Assembly: GCA_022821545.1 (NCBI GenBank)
Contig: JAJEDJ010000034.1
Span: 62,001 to 126,000, forward strand
Length of the DNA: 64,000 nt
Source: Caldilineaceae bacterium
GTDB taxonomy: Bacteria; Chloroflexota; Anaerolineae; Caldilineales; Caldilineaceae
Direction: 5' to 3'
The position numbers and the translations under genes were made by a program. Each line of letters starts with the position of its first letter. Position 1 is the first letter of the stretch. The notes beneath the pieces are model-generated. The model saw only the letters and a list, made by a program, of their open reading frames with translations. It searched no databases and was not told the DNA's origin. Positions 10,115-18,761 of the stretch are shown piece by piece.

Positions 10115-11010
10115 CGGCTGGGCTTACGCGCCTGAATGCTGCTGCTGGTAAAGCGATGGAGCAGCTCTTGCAGCTGGGCCGGTTCGAGGTCTGAGAGTGC
10201 CGAGGGCCGGTCGCGTGTGAAATCGGCGGGCGCATAACGCTGCTCGATCGTGATGGCGATTTCTTCAAAGCCGGCCGCCTGCAGGAGTGCGCTGAATTCG
10301 CTGATGGTCAGCGCGCCGGCGATGCAACCGGCCCAGCTCAATCCGGCCCGAATCTGTTCCTCGCTGACCGGCAGCCCGCCAAGATCGCCGTCGACGACAA
10401 TGTCCGAAATCGCGATGCGTCCTCCCGGCTTGAGCACGCGAAAGGCCTCATTGAGGACCCTGCCTTTGTCGGCAGTGAGATTGATGACGCAGTTGGAGAT
10501 GATCACGTCGACCGCATTGGGCGGCAATGGAAGTTCCTCCAGGTCTCCCTTTCGAAACTCCACGTTCGTCGCGCCTGCCTTATCGGCGTTGCGCCCGGCC
10601 AGCTCGAGCATCCTGTCGTTCATGTCCACGCCGTAAACGAAGCCGTCTTTACCGACCTGGCGGGCTGCCAGCAGTACGTCCAATCCTCCGCCTGAACCGA
10701 GATCGAGTACCGTTTCGCCGGGCCGCAAGGAGGCGATCGCGTTCGGATTGCCGCACCCTCTGCTGCTGTTTACGGCGGCGTCGGGCAGCTGGCTCAAATC
10801 TTCAACTGCGTAGTACTCGCTGCCGCAACAGCCCTGCGATCCGCCGCCGTTCAACTGCAGTTCGGCAACATCTCCATAGTAGGACAGGACCTCGTCGCGG
10901 ATGGCCTGCGGGTCCTCAAGTGCAACGGCTGACGACTTTTCTGCTGTTCCGCAGCAGCCGGCTGGCTGCAACTCTTTCGGCTTTTGCCGTGCCTCGGTAT
11001 GAACTGACAT
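10111..11010 (-). CDS. arsM: Arsenite S-adenosylmethionine methyltransferase
   Basis: 299 residues, a normal size for ArsM. The SAM-binding motif is VLDLGSGGGLDVLLAA (about 101-116), followed by ISNCVINL with C164 and AGCIAGAL with C219, the two cysteines that bind As(III) in characterised ArsM proteins. Further cysteines are at C19-C20, C61-C62 (GCCGSEYY) and C86 (SRGCGNP), typical of the family. The enzyme methylates As(III) to mono-, di- and trimethyl species using SAM and thiols in the cytoplasm. The downstream MFS gene overlaps by 4 nt, making a two-gene detoxification unit. No arsR is adjacent; the upstream 190 bp hold only an imperfect palindrome around CATATG (about 11026-11038). Confidence 0.93.
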   Translation of the reverse strand: MSVHTEARQKPKELQPAGCCGTAEKSSAVALEDPQAIRDEVLSYYGDVAELQLNGGGSQGCCGSEYYAVEDLSQLPDAAVNSSRGCGNPNAIASLRPGETVLDLGSGGGLDVLLAARQVGKDGFVYGVDMNDRMLELAGRNADKAGATNVEFRKGDLEELPLPPNAVDVIISNCVINLTADKGRVLNEAFRVLKPGGRIAISDIVVDGDLGGLPVSEEQIRAGLSWAGCIAGALTISEFSALLQAAGFEEIAITIEQRYAPADFTRDRPSALSDLEPAQLQELLHRFTSSSIQARKPSR

Positions 11011-11182
11011 GGGCTGTTTCTCCCTAATCGCATATGATTGACTGCAAACCTGTCTAAGGCCCTATGCAATGAAGCTCCCTGGACCGAAAACTACTGTCTG
11101 CCACAAACCCTAACCCTTACACTGATGTGTGTCAATTTTCCCCTATCTCCTCGCTTTACCCTGTGAAATCAAACACGAATCG

Positions 11183-11191
11183 TGGTAGAAT
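11183..11191 (+). promoter_or_regulatory. Extended -10 promoter for xseA, implying a near-leaderless mRNA
   Basis: TGGTAGAAT fits an extended -10 (TGn plus TAGAAT at 11186-11191). It ends only 9 nt before the xseA ATG and there is no Shine-Dalgarno sequence (TTCCGCCACC precedes the ATG), so the transcript would start within a few bases of the start codon. Confidence 0.45.
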
Positions 11192-11200
11192 TCCGCCACC

Positions 11201-12514
11201 ATGAATCCACTGACGATAACGCAACTGACCGCACACGTAACATCACTGTTCGAGCAGGACGAGCTGCTCCGGGACGTCTGGGTCTTGGCCGAAGTCAGCC
11301 GCTGGACGAGAGCGGCCAGCGGCCACATCTACTTCAGCATGAAGGACAGCGGCGCGGTCATCAATTCTGTGATGTGGCGCGGAAACGCGCACCGGCATTC
11401 CTGGCTCCCCCAGGAGGGCGACCAGGTACTGGCGCACGGGCACGTGACCGTCTATCCCGAGCGCGGCCAGTACCAGTTCTATGCAAACGAAGTCCGACCT
11501 GCGGGACGGGGCCAGCTCTATGCACAGTTCGAGGCGCTCAAGGAAAGGCTCGCCGGCGAAGGCCTGTTCGACCAGGCGCGCAAGCGTCCGCTTCCGGATT
11601 CGCCCCGCCGGTTGGGAATCGTAACCAGCCAGAGCGCGGCGGCGTTTCAGGACGTGTTGCGCGTCCTGGCCCAGCGCTGGCCGCTGGCAGAGGCGGTCCT
11701 GTTTCCGACGCAAGTCCAGGGCGCCGAGGCGCCCGGACAGATCGTTGCTGCTCTCGCCGCCGCGAACCGATTCACGGGAGAAGCGGAAGCTCCCGTCGCC
11801 CACTCCAATGAACTCGCCGACCTGCCCCTTTTGTCCACCGGCAACGGGAACAGCAGGTCTTTTGATTCGGCGGCAGGGAAAGCAGGACGTGGTGAAGGGA
11901 CACTGGACACAATTCTGCTCGTACGCGGTGGCGGTTCGATCGAGGACCTGTGGGCTTTCAACGAGGAACAGGTCGCCTATGCCGTCGCCGAGAGCAATGT
12001 GCCGGTCGTGACCGGAATCGGCCACGAGACCGACTTCACGATTGCCGACTTTGTCGCCGACCTGCGGGCGCCGACGCCCACGGGAGCGGCGGTTGCGGCG
12101 ACGCCCGACCGCCGGGAGTTGCTGGGCGGAGTCAGGCAAACTCGACTGTGGCTGCTCAGTGCCGGCTTTGAGGAGGTCTCTGGTCGGAGAGTGCAGTGGC
12201 AGGACCTGCGCCGCCGGTTGGTGCGGAATGCGCCCTCGCGGCAGATCGATCTTGCGAGACAGCGGTTGGATGAGATCGAGGAACGGCTGAGGCGCGTCAC
12301 GGCAAGCGAGCTGCGCCGCCGCAAAGAGCAGCTGGAATCCTTGAAAGCGCGGCTCGAGGGCCTCAATCCTTCCGGCGTCCTGTCACGCGGTTATAGCATC
12401 GTGCAGAAGAGTGACGGGGCGGTCGTGAGTGCGCCTGGCCAGTCAGCCGTTGGTGAGCGGCTGCTTGTACGCTCGGCAGGTGGGGCCTACCCGGTTCTGC
12501 GCGAGAGCGACTGA
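11201..12514 (+). CDS. xseA: Exodeoxyribonuclease VII large subunit
   Basis: 437 residues. The N-terminal OB-fold (VWVLAEVSRWTRAASGHIYFSMKD, about 25-50) binds single-stranded DNA. The catalytic domain includes GIVTSQSAAAFQDVL, LVRGGGSIEDLWAFNE and GIGHETDFTIADFVAD with the following APTPTGAA. The C-terminal third is a charged coiled coil. With XseB, it degrades single-stranded DNA from both ends and works in mismatch and crosslink repair. A family-atypical low-complexity insert of about 45 residues (about 186-230) precedes LLVRGGGS. The small subunit gene xseB, often next to xseA, is not found downstream: the 93-bp gap leads to a convergent gene. Confidence 0.93.
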   Translation: MNPLTITQLTAHVTSLFEQDELLRDVWVLAEVSRWTRAASGHIYFSMKDSGAVINSVMWRGNAHRHSWLPQEGDQVLAHGHVTVYPERGQYQFYANEVRPAGRGQLYAQFEALKERLAGEGLFDQARKRPLPDSPRRLGIVTSQSAAAFQDVLRVLAQRWPLAEAVLFPTQVQGAEAPGQIVAALAAANRFTGEAEAPVAHSNELADLPLLSTGNGNSRSFDSAAGKAGRGEGTLDTILLVRGGGSIEDLWAFNEEQVAYAVAESNVPVVTGIGHETDFTIADFVADLRAPTPTGAAVAATPDRRELLGGVRQTRLWLLSAGFEEVSGRRVQWQDLRRRLVRNAPSRQIDLARQRLDEIEERLRRVTASELRRRKEQLESLKARLEGLNPSGVLSRGYSIVQKSDGAVVSAPGQSAVGERLLVRSAGGAYPVLRESD

Positions 12515-12607
12515 GCTGTAGGCGATCCGGAATTCAACCGGCGAAATCCAGTGCGCTTTCTGCGCGCTCTTGCACCCATCAGGAAAACAGAAGGATTCAA
12601 GCGGGAC

Positions 12608-13999
12608 TCACGCGGCCTGTTTCAACGATCCGCGGAGTTCGTCGATCGCGGGATCGATCTCCTCGATCTTTCCGTACTCCTCATCCCAAAATACCTGGCT
12701 GGCCATGCTCTCGATCAGGTCGCTGCCGTAACCGAAACGGGTCCACAGGTCATGTTTCATCGTCTGCAGCCGTTCATGTTTACCGGGCCGGTTGAGATCG
12801 TTTATCTCGCCGACTGATGCGCCCAGAAATACGGATTTTGCCCAGGCCTCCAGCGTATCCATGTCCGGCCTGCCGCCATGTCGCTGGTAAAGGTCGGCGC
12901 TGACCGATGGATAGCGGTCGTAGCTGTCGGTGGCAATGGTGACGACGTTGTCCTGCGGGCCTAGACCGAGATACTTGGCGGTCTTGATAGCGCCGATGAT
13001 GTTGCAGATGCAACTGGGGCCGAACTTGCCCTGCAGTGATCGTGCTGCCTGACTTTCCAACCCGAGGCGGTCGACAAGAACTTCCGTCCCCGTCTGGGCT
13101 ACTTCCATCCCCTGGACGGTCTCCTCGTCGTTGATGAGCATGAGGAGATCGGTGTTGTATATGTTGTGGATCAACGTAACCATCTTGTCGCCGATGCCCT
13201 CGATGCGGTGCTGGCCCTGGCCGCCGTCGAACAGCGTCGAGCATTGGCGCGGTTCAAGGGCCACAATGCGGGCGTCGGGGTAGAGAGACTTGACGTGGTC
13301 CCCGGCAGCGAGCGTGCCGGCGCTGCCGGGCGCGCTGACAAATGCGGCGACCTGGCCGTTGCCGACGTCTGCGGCGGCCTTTTCAACGGCGTCCCCGGTG
13401 ACGTGACGATGGAAGCGATAGTTTGGCATCAGCTCGAACTGCGCGAGGACAACATACATTTCCGGCTTGCTGACGTATTCGCTGTGTGTGCGCTCCAGCG
13501 TCAGAATAACGTCCGACTCGGTACCGGGTGTCAGGTCCAGTTCTCCTCCGTACCTGCGGATCCGTTCGTAGCGTTCCTGGCTCATCGTGTCGGGCATTAC
13601 GACAACTGCCCGGTAGCCCTTCAGCGCGCTGACGTAGGCCGTACCGATGCCGAAATTGCCTGTGCTGGGGCCGATGATGCTGCGGTCTCCCGGTCTGAGA
13701 CCGTTAAGCGCCTCGGCTTCCGCCAGTGTCGTATAGGCCGGCCCGACCTTCATCGAACCGCTGGGAAACTTGCGCCCGCTGAGAACGATGACATTGGCCT
13801 GGACTCCTGTCAGTTCCTTCGGCAGGATGATCCGCTCCACGTCCGTGCCGGTGTTCTTCCAGTTGATATTGAAGAGGTTCAAGGGGGCCAGTTCGTCTGT
13901 GGCGGGGACGGATGCCGCTTCCTTCCGAACGCTGGCAGGGAGCAGTGTCGGGTCGCGCATCTCTTCGTAGGTTGGGCCGGGTACGATTGGTCGGTTCAC
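12608..13999 (-). CDS. PLP-dependent cysteine synthase/threonine synthase-like enzyme (beta-family)
   Basis: 463 residues of the fold-type II PLP family. The cofactor lysine is probably K84 in SGRKFPSGSMKVGPAY, and the phosphate-binding loop appears as PSTGNFGIGTAY, matching the S/T-G-N-x-G pattern. The sequence is longer than O-acetylserine sulfhydrylase (about 310) and resembles the group annotated only as pyridoxal-phosphate-dependent protein subunit beta; the substrate is unknown. It is the last gene of a minus-strand run starting at threonine synthase (17166) and containing an ABC exporter, with a 48-bp gap to the permease. Co-occurrence with thrC suggests amino-acid metabolism, but I cannot name the reaction. 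Confidence 0.78.
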   Translation of the reverse strand: MNRPIVPGPTYEEMRDPTLLPASVRKEAASVPATDELAPLNLFNINWKNTGTDVERIILPKELTGVQANVIVLSGRKFPSGSMKVGPAYTTLAEAEALNGLRPGDRSIIGPSTGNFGIGTAYVSALKGYRAVVVMPDTMSQERYERIRRYGGELDLTPGTESDVILTLERTHSEYVSKPEMYVVLAQFELMPNYRFHRHVTGDAVEKAAADVGNGQVAAFVSAPGSAGTLAAGDHVKSLYPDARIVALEPRQCSTLFDGGQGQHRIEGIGDKMVTLIHNIYNTDLLMLINDEETVQGMEVAQTGTEVLVDRLGLESQAARSLQGKFGPSCICNIIGAIKTAKYLGLGPQDNVVTIATDSYDRYPSVSADLYQRHGGRPDMDTLEAWAKSVFLGASVGEINDLNRPGKHERLQTMKHDLWTRFGYGSDLIESMASQVFWDEEYGKIEEIDPAIDELRGSLKQAA

Positions 14000-14047
14000 C
14001 GAAAATACTCCCCTTGAAACTGATAAAATCGCGCCGCCTCTAACGTC

Positions 14048-14806
14048 TCAGTCCTCACGCCAGTCCATCTTGCGATCGACCAGCCAGAAACTGATTATAA
14101 TGCAGGCAGCCAATACGGCGGAGTCCAATAGGAGACGTGAGGTAAGGGGGCCCAAAAGGACTTGGCGCAAGGCAGAGGCGGCATAGGTAGCCGGGCTTAG
14201 GAAGCCGAGCCAGACCAGCCAGCCGGGCAGGCGGTCCGGCGGGATCAGGACAGGTCCGATCGCCAACATCAGTATCGTCAGTAACCGTCCTACGGCCGCG
14301 GCTTCTTCCGGGGTTCGAAAGCTGACGCCCATCAGCGCGCCGATCCCTGCCAGCGGAAGGGCGCACAGCGGAACGACCAGGAGGGCCAGCGGATGAATTT
14401 GAAGTTCCAGCCCCAGAATCCATGCTCCACCGGCGAGGACAACGAACATTGAAGGTAAGAACAGGATGAAGAAAGCCGAAGACGCCGCAAGAATCAGTAC
14501 GTTCTTACGAATGGGAAGGGTGGCGAAATAGTCCAGGCTGCCGGCCATTTTCAAGTAAGCGAAGTGGCTTATCAACTTTCCCATGTGTTCAAAGAGCAGC
14601 GCCATGACCAGATTCCCGACCAGTACGAAGGAAAGCGCGCTGGCGCCCAACTCACGAGCAAATGAGCCGAGCAGCACTATCCCAAACATGGGCAGGACCG
14701 TTCCTGTCAAGGCAAGGTTTCGCCAGCCCCACCTCCAGTTGCTTAACTCAATGAGAAACAAGTCCCAGAACTGCAGATGGACAGGCAGGGGCAGTCGAGT
14801 CTTCAT
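14048..14806 (-). CDS. ABC-2 type transporter permease
   Basis: 252 residues from the ATG at 14806, which shares one base with the stop codon of the ATPase gene (TGATG); a TTG one codon upstream is an alternative. Six hydrophobic stretches are visible (for example LALTGTVLPMFGIVLLGSF and LLTILMLAIGPVLIP), and PATYAASALRQVLLG near the end is typical of ABC-2 permeases. With the preceding ATPase it forms an exporter of the drug/polyketide/lipid type; cargo cannot be predicted. Coupled start, same strand and short gaps show one operon. Confidence 0.82.
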   Translation of the reverse strand: MKTRLPLPVHLQFWDLFLIELSNWRWGWRNLALTGTVLPMFGIVLLGSFARELGASALSFVLVGNLVMALLFEHMGKLISHFAYLKMAGSLDYFATLPIRKNVLILAASSAFFILFLPSMFVVLAGGAWILGLELQIHPLALLVVPLCALPLAGIGALMGVSFRTPEEAAAVGRLLTILMLAIGPVLIPPDRLPGWLVWLGFLSPATYAASALRQVLLGPLTSRLLLDSAVLAACIIISFWLVDRKMDWRED

Positions 14807-15720
14807 CAAGTGTAATGTAGATAGAGGTCTTCCAGCGTCGCGGATTGGAGCTGGAAGTCGTCGATTCGTGAGAAGTCCAGCCCCGACAGTGCGGCCTCAA
14901 CCTGGTGCTGTTCAAGTCCAACTATCCAGTGATCTTCTGACAGCTTCTGCGGATGTAAACCTGAGGGAAGGTCAGGAGGCGAATCCGGCTGAAAGCGTAA
15001 CTCCAGTCGAAGCTGCTGGTCCAGCTGTTTCTTCAGTTCCGACGGTTTTCCCAGAGCCACCAGCCGCGCTTTGTGCATGATGCCTACCTGTTGAATTATT
15101 TTCTCTGCCTCAATCGCGTCGTGGGTGATGAAAATGATAGTGGTGCCCCGTTCGCTGTTTTCTGCACGAAGGGTCTCCCAGACGTGCCTTCGCCTCTGCG
15201 GAGACAGTTCATTGGTAGGTTCATCCAGAATGAGAATCGGCGGCTGCCCGGCCATGGCTGCGGCCAGCTGCAACAAGCGCTGTTGACCACCTGAAAGCCG
15301 CGAACAGAGTTCAGTTCGAATGTCAAGGAGATCCCACAGTCGCAAGAGACGCTCCCGTTCGCGTTTCGATTCCTGGCGATCGCAGCCTCGTAGATGCGAA
15401 GTGAAGTACAGGGCCTCGCTCACAGTCAGCGAGTTAAGCGTGCGAGCAGTCTGAGGCATATAACCGACGTACCTCGGTACCAGCAAAGGATCCTCCTGAA
15501 CAGGTCGGCCGTTAAGATAGACGCCGCCCCTTGTAGGACGCAAGAGGTTCGCCATCTGCTTTACCAATGTACTCTTGCCTGCGCCGTTGTCTCCCAAAAT
15601 CCCAAAGATTTCGCCCCGTTGCACGCAAAAACTGACTTCGTCGTTGGCCGGCCTGTTTTTCCCTGGGTATGTTTTCGTAAGCCGAGAGACCGAATAGACG
15701 CTGTTGAATCTGTTCTTCAT
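14806..15720 (-). CDS. ABC transporter ATP-binding protein (ABC-2 exporter type)
   Basis: 304 residues counted from the ATG at 15720. The same frame is open upstream to a TTG at 15753, and neither start has a clear ribosome site. Walker A GDNGAGKS, Q-loop GYMPQTAR, signature RLSGGQQRLLQLAAAM, Walker B ILILDEPTNELSP and the switch His in FITHDA are all present. The C-terminal tail (LRLELRFQP...) is typical of the exporter ATPases that end with a regulatory extension. It powers the permease encoded directly downstream (overlap 1 nt). The 60-bp gap to threonine synthase leaves room for readthrough from thrC. Confidence 0.88.
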   Translation of the reverse strand: MKNRFNSVYSVSRLTKTYPGKNRPANDEVSFCVQRGEIFGILGDNGAGKSTLVKQMANLLRPTRGGVYLNGRPVQEDPLLVPRYVGYMPQTARTLNSLTVSEALYFTSHLRGCDRQESKRERERLLRLWDLLDIRTELCSRLSGGQQRLLQLAAAMAGQPPILILDEPTNELSPQRRRHVWETLRAENSERGTTIIFITHDAIEAEKIIQQVGIMHKARLVALGKPSELKKQLDQQLRLELRFQPDSPPDLPSGLHPQKLSEDHWIVGLEQHQVEAALSGLDFSRIDDFQLQSATLEDLYLHYT

Positions 15721-15813
15721 GGTACGAGGGACATGTGGCAGGTAGGCCCGCAAGAGTAGAAAGGAAAGGTATTGGGCTGTCTGTTAGCGGAAGGGGCCTA
15801 CGTAAACGCAGGC

Positions 15814-17166
15814 TCAAATCTTAAGGCTCTCTGCTACAGCATCTAACGAAGGTGGTACGACTTTCGGTTCCCCTGCGATCCGCATGGCCGCAGGCACATC
15901 CTTGAGCCCGCTGCCAGTGCTGATGACGACTATCGTTTCACCGAGGTCGAGCAGGCCCTGGCGCACGGCCTGTTGGAGGCCTGCCAGGGCGGTAGCGCCG
16001 GCCGGTTCCGCAAAGACGCCGCCCAAGCGCGCCAGCGGCAAAATCGCCTGAAGAATCGCCTCGTCTTCGACAAGCAGAAAAGCGCCTCCGCTTGCGCGTA
16101 CCGCCCGCAGCGCCTTGGTCGCGTCGCGCGGTTCGTTCACGCTGATTGAATCGGCGACTGTCTCAGCTAAGACGCGCCGGGGCACTTCCAGATCGTCGCG
16201 CCAGGCGTTGTGAATGGCTGCGCTGGCAGTGGACTGTACACCAAATACGCGCGGCACGGCATCGGTCCAACCGAGCCTCTTCAGTTCCCAGAATCCCTTG
16301 TAGACCCCGCCAATGATCGATCCGTCGCCCACTGGGACGAAGACGGAGTCGGGCGCAACGAACTGAGTGGCAGGACTGTAATTCTCCCTTCTACCGGAGG
16401 AATCTTCTGCCTCGGAGAGCTGGGCGGCGATTTCGAAGCTTACAGTCTTCTTCCCTTCCGTCATGAAGGGGTTGTAGCCAGTGTTGCGATTATACCAGCC
16501 GAACTCTTCACAGGCGCGCACGCACAGATCAAAGGCGTCGTCATACGTGCCGTCGACGGCGAGGACCCGGCTGCCATAGACAAGGAGTTGTGCGATCTTT
16601 GCCTGCGGCGCGGAATGGGGAACGAAGATGATGGATTCATGTGCGGCCGCGGCGCTCATCGCAGCCAGCGCGGCTGCAGCGTTGCCTGTGCTGGCGGTGG
16701 CAACGACCTCGCGGCCGGTTTCGCGGGCGCGGGCGACGGCGATGGCGGAAGCCCGGTCCTTTAGGGAGCCGGACGGGTTGCGTCCATCGTCCTTTATGTA
16801 GAGACATTGGAGGCCCAGGGCATCGGCGAGCCGGTCTGCGCGTAGCAACGGAGTGTCTCCCGCAGGCAGAGGCGGGAGAGATTCCGGCCCCACAGGCAGC
16901 AAGGGCCACCACCTTTCAATGGTGCGAGTCGTCGGATGTGACGAAGCGGCGGTTGGATTCGTGCGGCTGGAGTAGGATGGATCTGAGGGCTTGGTTCGTA
17001 TAGAAGCTATCGCCGTGTAGTTGTAGAAAGCGTCAAGGTGGCCCAGGTCGCTGCCGCGGTTGGGACGGCAGGGGCAGACGTAGTCGACCGAACCCGGCTG
17101 GAACGTGCGGCCGCAGCGAAGACAGCGAAGACCTGCGAAAGAGGAGTCTGGGCGGTGTGTTGACAT
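15814..17166 (-). CDS. thrC: Threonine synthase
   Basis: 450 residues. An N-terminal zinc-ribbon-like segment (C15, C18, C31, C33) is followed by a Ser/Thr-rich linker (about 55-80), then the PLP domain. The cofactor lysine is K136 in GRNPSGSLKDRAS, and ASTGNAAAALAA is the phosphate-binding loop. The GxGS element near the C-terminus is STGSGLKD. The enzyme converts O-phosphohomoserine to threonine. A second insert of about 20 residues (SEAEDSSGRRENYSPAT) sits before FVPVGDGSIIGG. An AGGGG ribosome site lies very near the ATG. First gene of the minus-strand run down to the PLP enzyme at 12608; the upstream 269 bp are shared with the divergent glycosyltransferase. Confidence 0.9.
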   Translation of the reverse strand: MSTHRPDSSFAGLRCLRCGRTFQPGSVDYVCPCRPNRGSDLGHLDAFYNYTAIASIRTKPSDPSYSSRTNPTAASSHPTTRTIERWWPLLPVGPESLPPLPAGDTPLLRADRLADALGLQCLYIKDDGRNPSGSLKDRASAIAVARARETGREVVATASTGNAAAALAAMSAAAAHESIIFVPHSAPQAKIAQLLVYGSRVLAVDGTYDDAFDLCVRACEEFGWYNRNTGYNPFMTEGKKTVSFEIAAQLSEAEDSSGRRENYSPATQFVAPDSVFVPVGDGSIIGGVYKGFWELKRLGWTDAVPRVFGVQSTASAAIHNAWRDDLEVPRRVLAETVADSISVNEPRDATKALRAVRASGGAFLLVEDEAILQAILPLARLGGVFAEPAGATALAGLQQAVRQGLLDLGETIVVISTGSGLKDVPAAMRIAGEPKVVPPSLDAVAESLKI

Positions 17167-17207
17167 GTCCCCTATTTCTTTCCTATGGCTTTATCTTTCT
17201 TTCAGTA

Positions 17208-17216
17208 TGGTATAGT
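17208..17216 (+). promoter_or_regulatory. Extended -10 promoter candidate for the GT4 gene
   Basis: TGGTATAGT fits an extended -10 hexamer (TATAGT, 17211-17216) in the divergent thrC/GT4 intergenic region. The -35 region is weak. It would give a leader of about 210 nt before the GT4 start at 17436. No stable secondary structure was recognised in that leader. Confidence 0.4.
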
Positions 17217-17435
17217 AGGAGTCACGGGTTCGTTTGGCAAGTCGATATCAAACTCTGAGGCAATTGCAACATTCCCTTTCCTGCAACGTAAACAGAAATG
17301 TAACTGTGGGAGGCAGTTGGCCGACCGGTAGAACTCCTCTGGCTTGTTGGGAGCGGAAGATTGCCGGGTCCGTAACGCCTTCCACCGCAAATCTGTAATC
17401 GCCGGCTTACTGGGAAGGAGTCGAAAGAAAACCCA

Positions 17436-18572
17436 ATGCGAATTGCCCTCTTTAGCGACGTATACAAGCCCCACATAAACGGTGTCGTAAACCACGTGGG
17501 ACTGTTGAAGGAACACTTCGATCGATGGGGTGAGCAGGTCTATCTTTTTGTCCCCGAACAGGACAAGAAGACGGTGGACGAGAACAACGTCATCCGCCTG
17601 CCCAGCATACCGATCGCTGACACAGGCTACCATCTGACCGTGCGGGTTGACTCGCGCTGCCGGGATATCCTGAAGCTGATGGACGTGATTCACGTTCACC
17701 ATCCCTTTATCAGCGGCAGCTTCGGTCTCAACTTTTCGCGGCGCTACGACATTCCACTGGTCTTCACCAGCCATACCCGCTACGACCTGTACGTGCAGCA
17801 GCACCTGCCACTTGTGCCGGATACCCTTTCCGACACGGCCCTGCACGCCTTCTTCCAGCGATTCAGCCAGCGCTGCAGCGCAGTCATCGCCCCCAGCCGG
17901 AGCGCCGCGGCGGTCATGCAGACTTGGGGAATCCAGGGGCGCGTTGCCGTCATTCCGAACGGCATCGAGTTGGGGCAGTTTCATAGCCCGGAGCAGGAGG
18001 CGACCCGCACCGAATTCAGGATCCCCGAGAATGCCGTTGTGGGCGTCTATGTAGGGCGTATCAGCCAGGAAAAGGCGGTAGACCGCCTCTTGGGCATTTT
18101 CTCTGCCTTGAGAGAAGAAATTCCCACCCTTCACCTGCTTCTTGTCGGGGGCGGCCCCAGCCTGGATGACTGCCGTCAGCTTGCCCGCTTGTCCGGGATG
18201 GAAGGGCGCGTGACCTTCACGGGGCCGATTTCATACGAACGGATCGGCGGCGTGCTTGGCGTGGCCGACTTCTTTGTGTCCGCAAGTGTAAGCGAGGTGC
18301 ATCCGCTGACATTCATCGAAGCCGCGGCCGCCGGTCTGCCGTCCATCGGTATCGATTCCCCCGGCGTAGCCGACATGATCGTGGACGAAAAGACCGGCTT
18401 TCTCACGGACGATAACGACCTGAGCTTCGGCCTTCGCATAATGAAAATGGCGCAGGACCCTCAGTTGAGGCGGCAGATGGGCTGTGCGGCGCGACAATAC
18501 AGTCAACGCTTCTCCGCACATCACAATGCACGCGAAGTCCTCGGGCTGTATCAGTCGGTACAGGAGCAATAG
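17436..18572 (+). CDS. Family 4 glycosyltransferase (GT-B fold, MgtA/diglucosyl-lipid type)
   Basis: 378 residues with the GT4 layout: N-terminal acceptor domain starting MRIALFSDVYKPHINGVV, HVHHPF and FTSHTRYDLY in the middle, and a C-terminal nucleotide-sugar domain with VYVGRISQEKAVDRLL, LLVGGGPS and the E-x7-E region SEVHPLTFIEAAAAGLP. The N-terminal pattern is closest to enzymes that glycosylate diacylglycerol or phosphatidylinositol, so a role in membrane glycolipids is a reasonable inference. AAGGAG lies 15 nt before the ATG, a rather long spacing. It is divergent from thrC and followed by the PIN-TRAM gene with its own promoter. Confidence 0.88.
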   Translation: MRIALFSDVYKPHINGVVNHVGLLKEHFDRWGEQVYLFVPEQDKKTVDENNVIRLPSIPIADTGYHLTVRVDSRCRDILKLMDVIHVHHPFISGSFGLNFSRRYDIPLVFTSHTRYDLYVQQHLPLVPDTLSDTALHAFFQRFSQRCSAVIAPSRSAAAVMQTWGIQGRVAVIPNGIELGQFHSPEQEATRTEFRIPENAVVGVYVGRISQEKAVDRLLGIFSALREEIPTLHLLLVGGGPSLDDCRQLARLSGMEGRVTFTGPISYERIGGVLGVADFFVSASVSEVHPLTFIEAAAAGLPSIGIDSPGVADMIVDEKTGFLTDDNDLSFGLRIMKMAQDPQLRRQMGCAARQYSQRFSAHHNAREVLGLYQSVQEQ

Positions 18573-18685
18573 TCCGGGAGGAAAAGAGTTCGGAATTTGC
18601 TGCGTCGCATCAATAGGCGACACGGAAATCCGTTCCCCGATGTGGGTACGCATTCGCACCTGCTTTCGGATAGAGAAATCCGGCA

Positions 18686-18714
18686 TTGCGCTCTATTTTG
18701 AGATGCTGTATTAT
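18686..18714 (+). promoter_or_regulatory. Sigma-70-type promoter for the PIN-TRAM gene
   Basis: TTGCGC (18686-18691), 17-bp spacer, TATTAT (18709-18714). The start codon at 18762 is 47 nt further on. Spacing and -10 are good, the -35 is a 4/6 match. Confidence 0.55.
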
Positions 18715-18761
18715 GAATTCATTGCGGTTTTTTCAATTTGCCTCGTCAGGGGAGTTTCGAT

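Noticed and set aside
11108-11116. CCCTAACCC, resembling a telomere repeat
   Set aside because: Only one unit and a bit; chance.
17202-18134. 310-codon open frame antisense to the GT4 gene
   Set aside because: No family signal and covers a well-supported glycosyltransferase.
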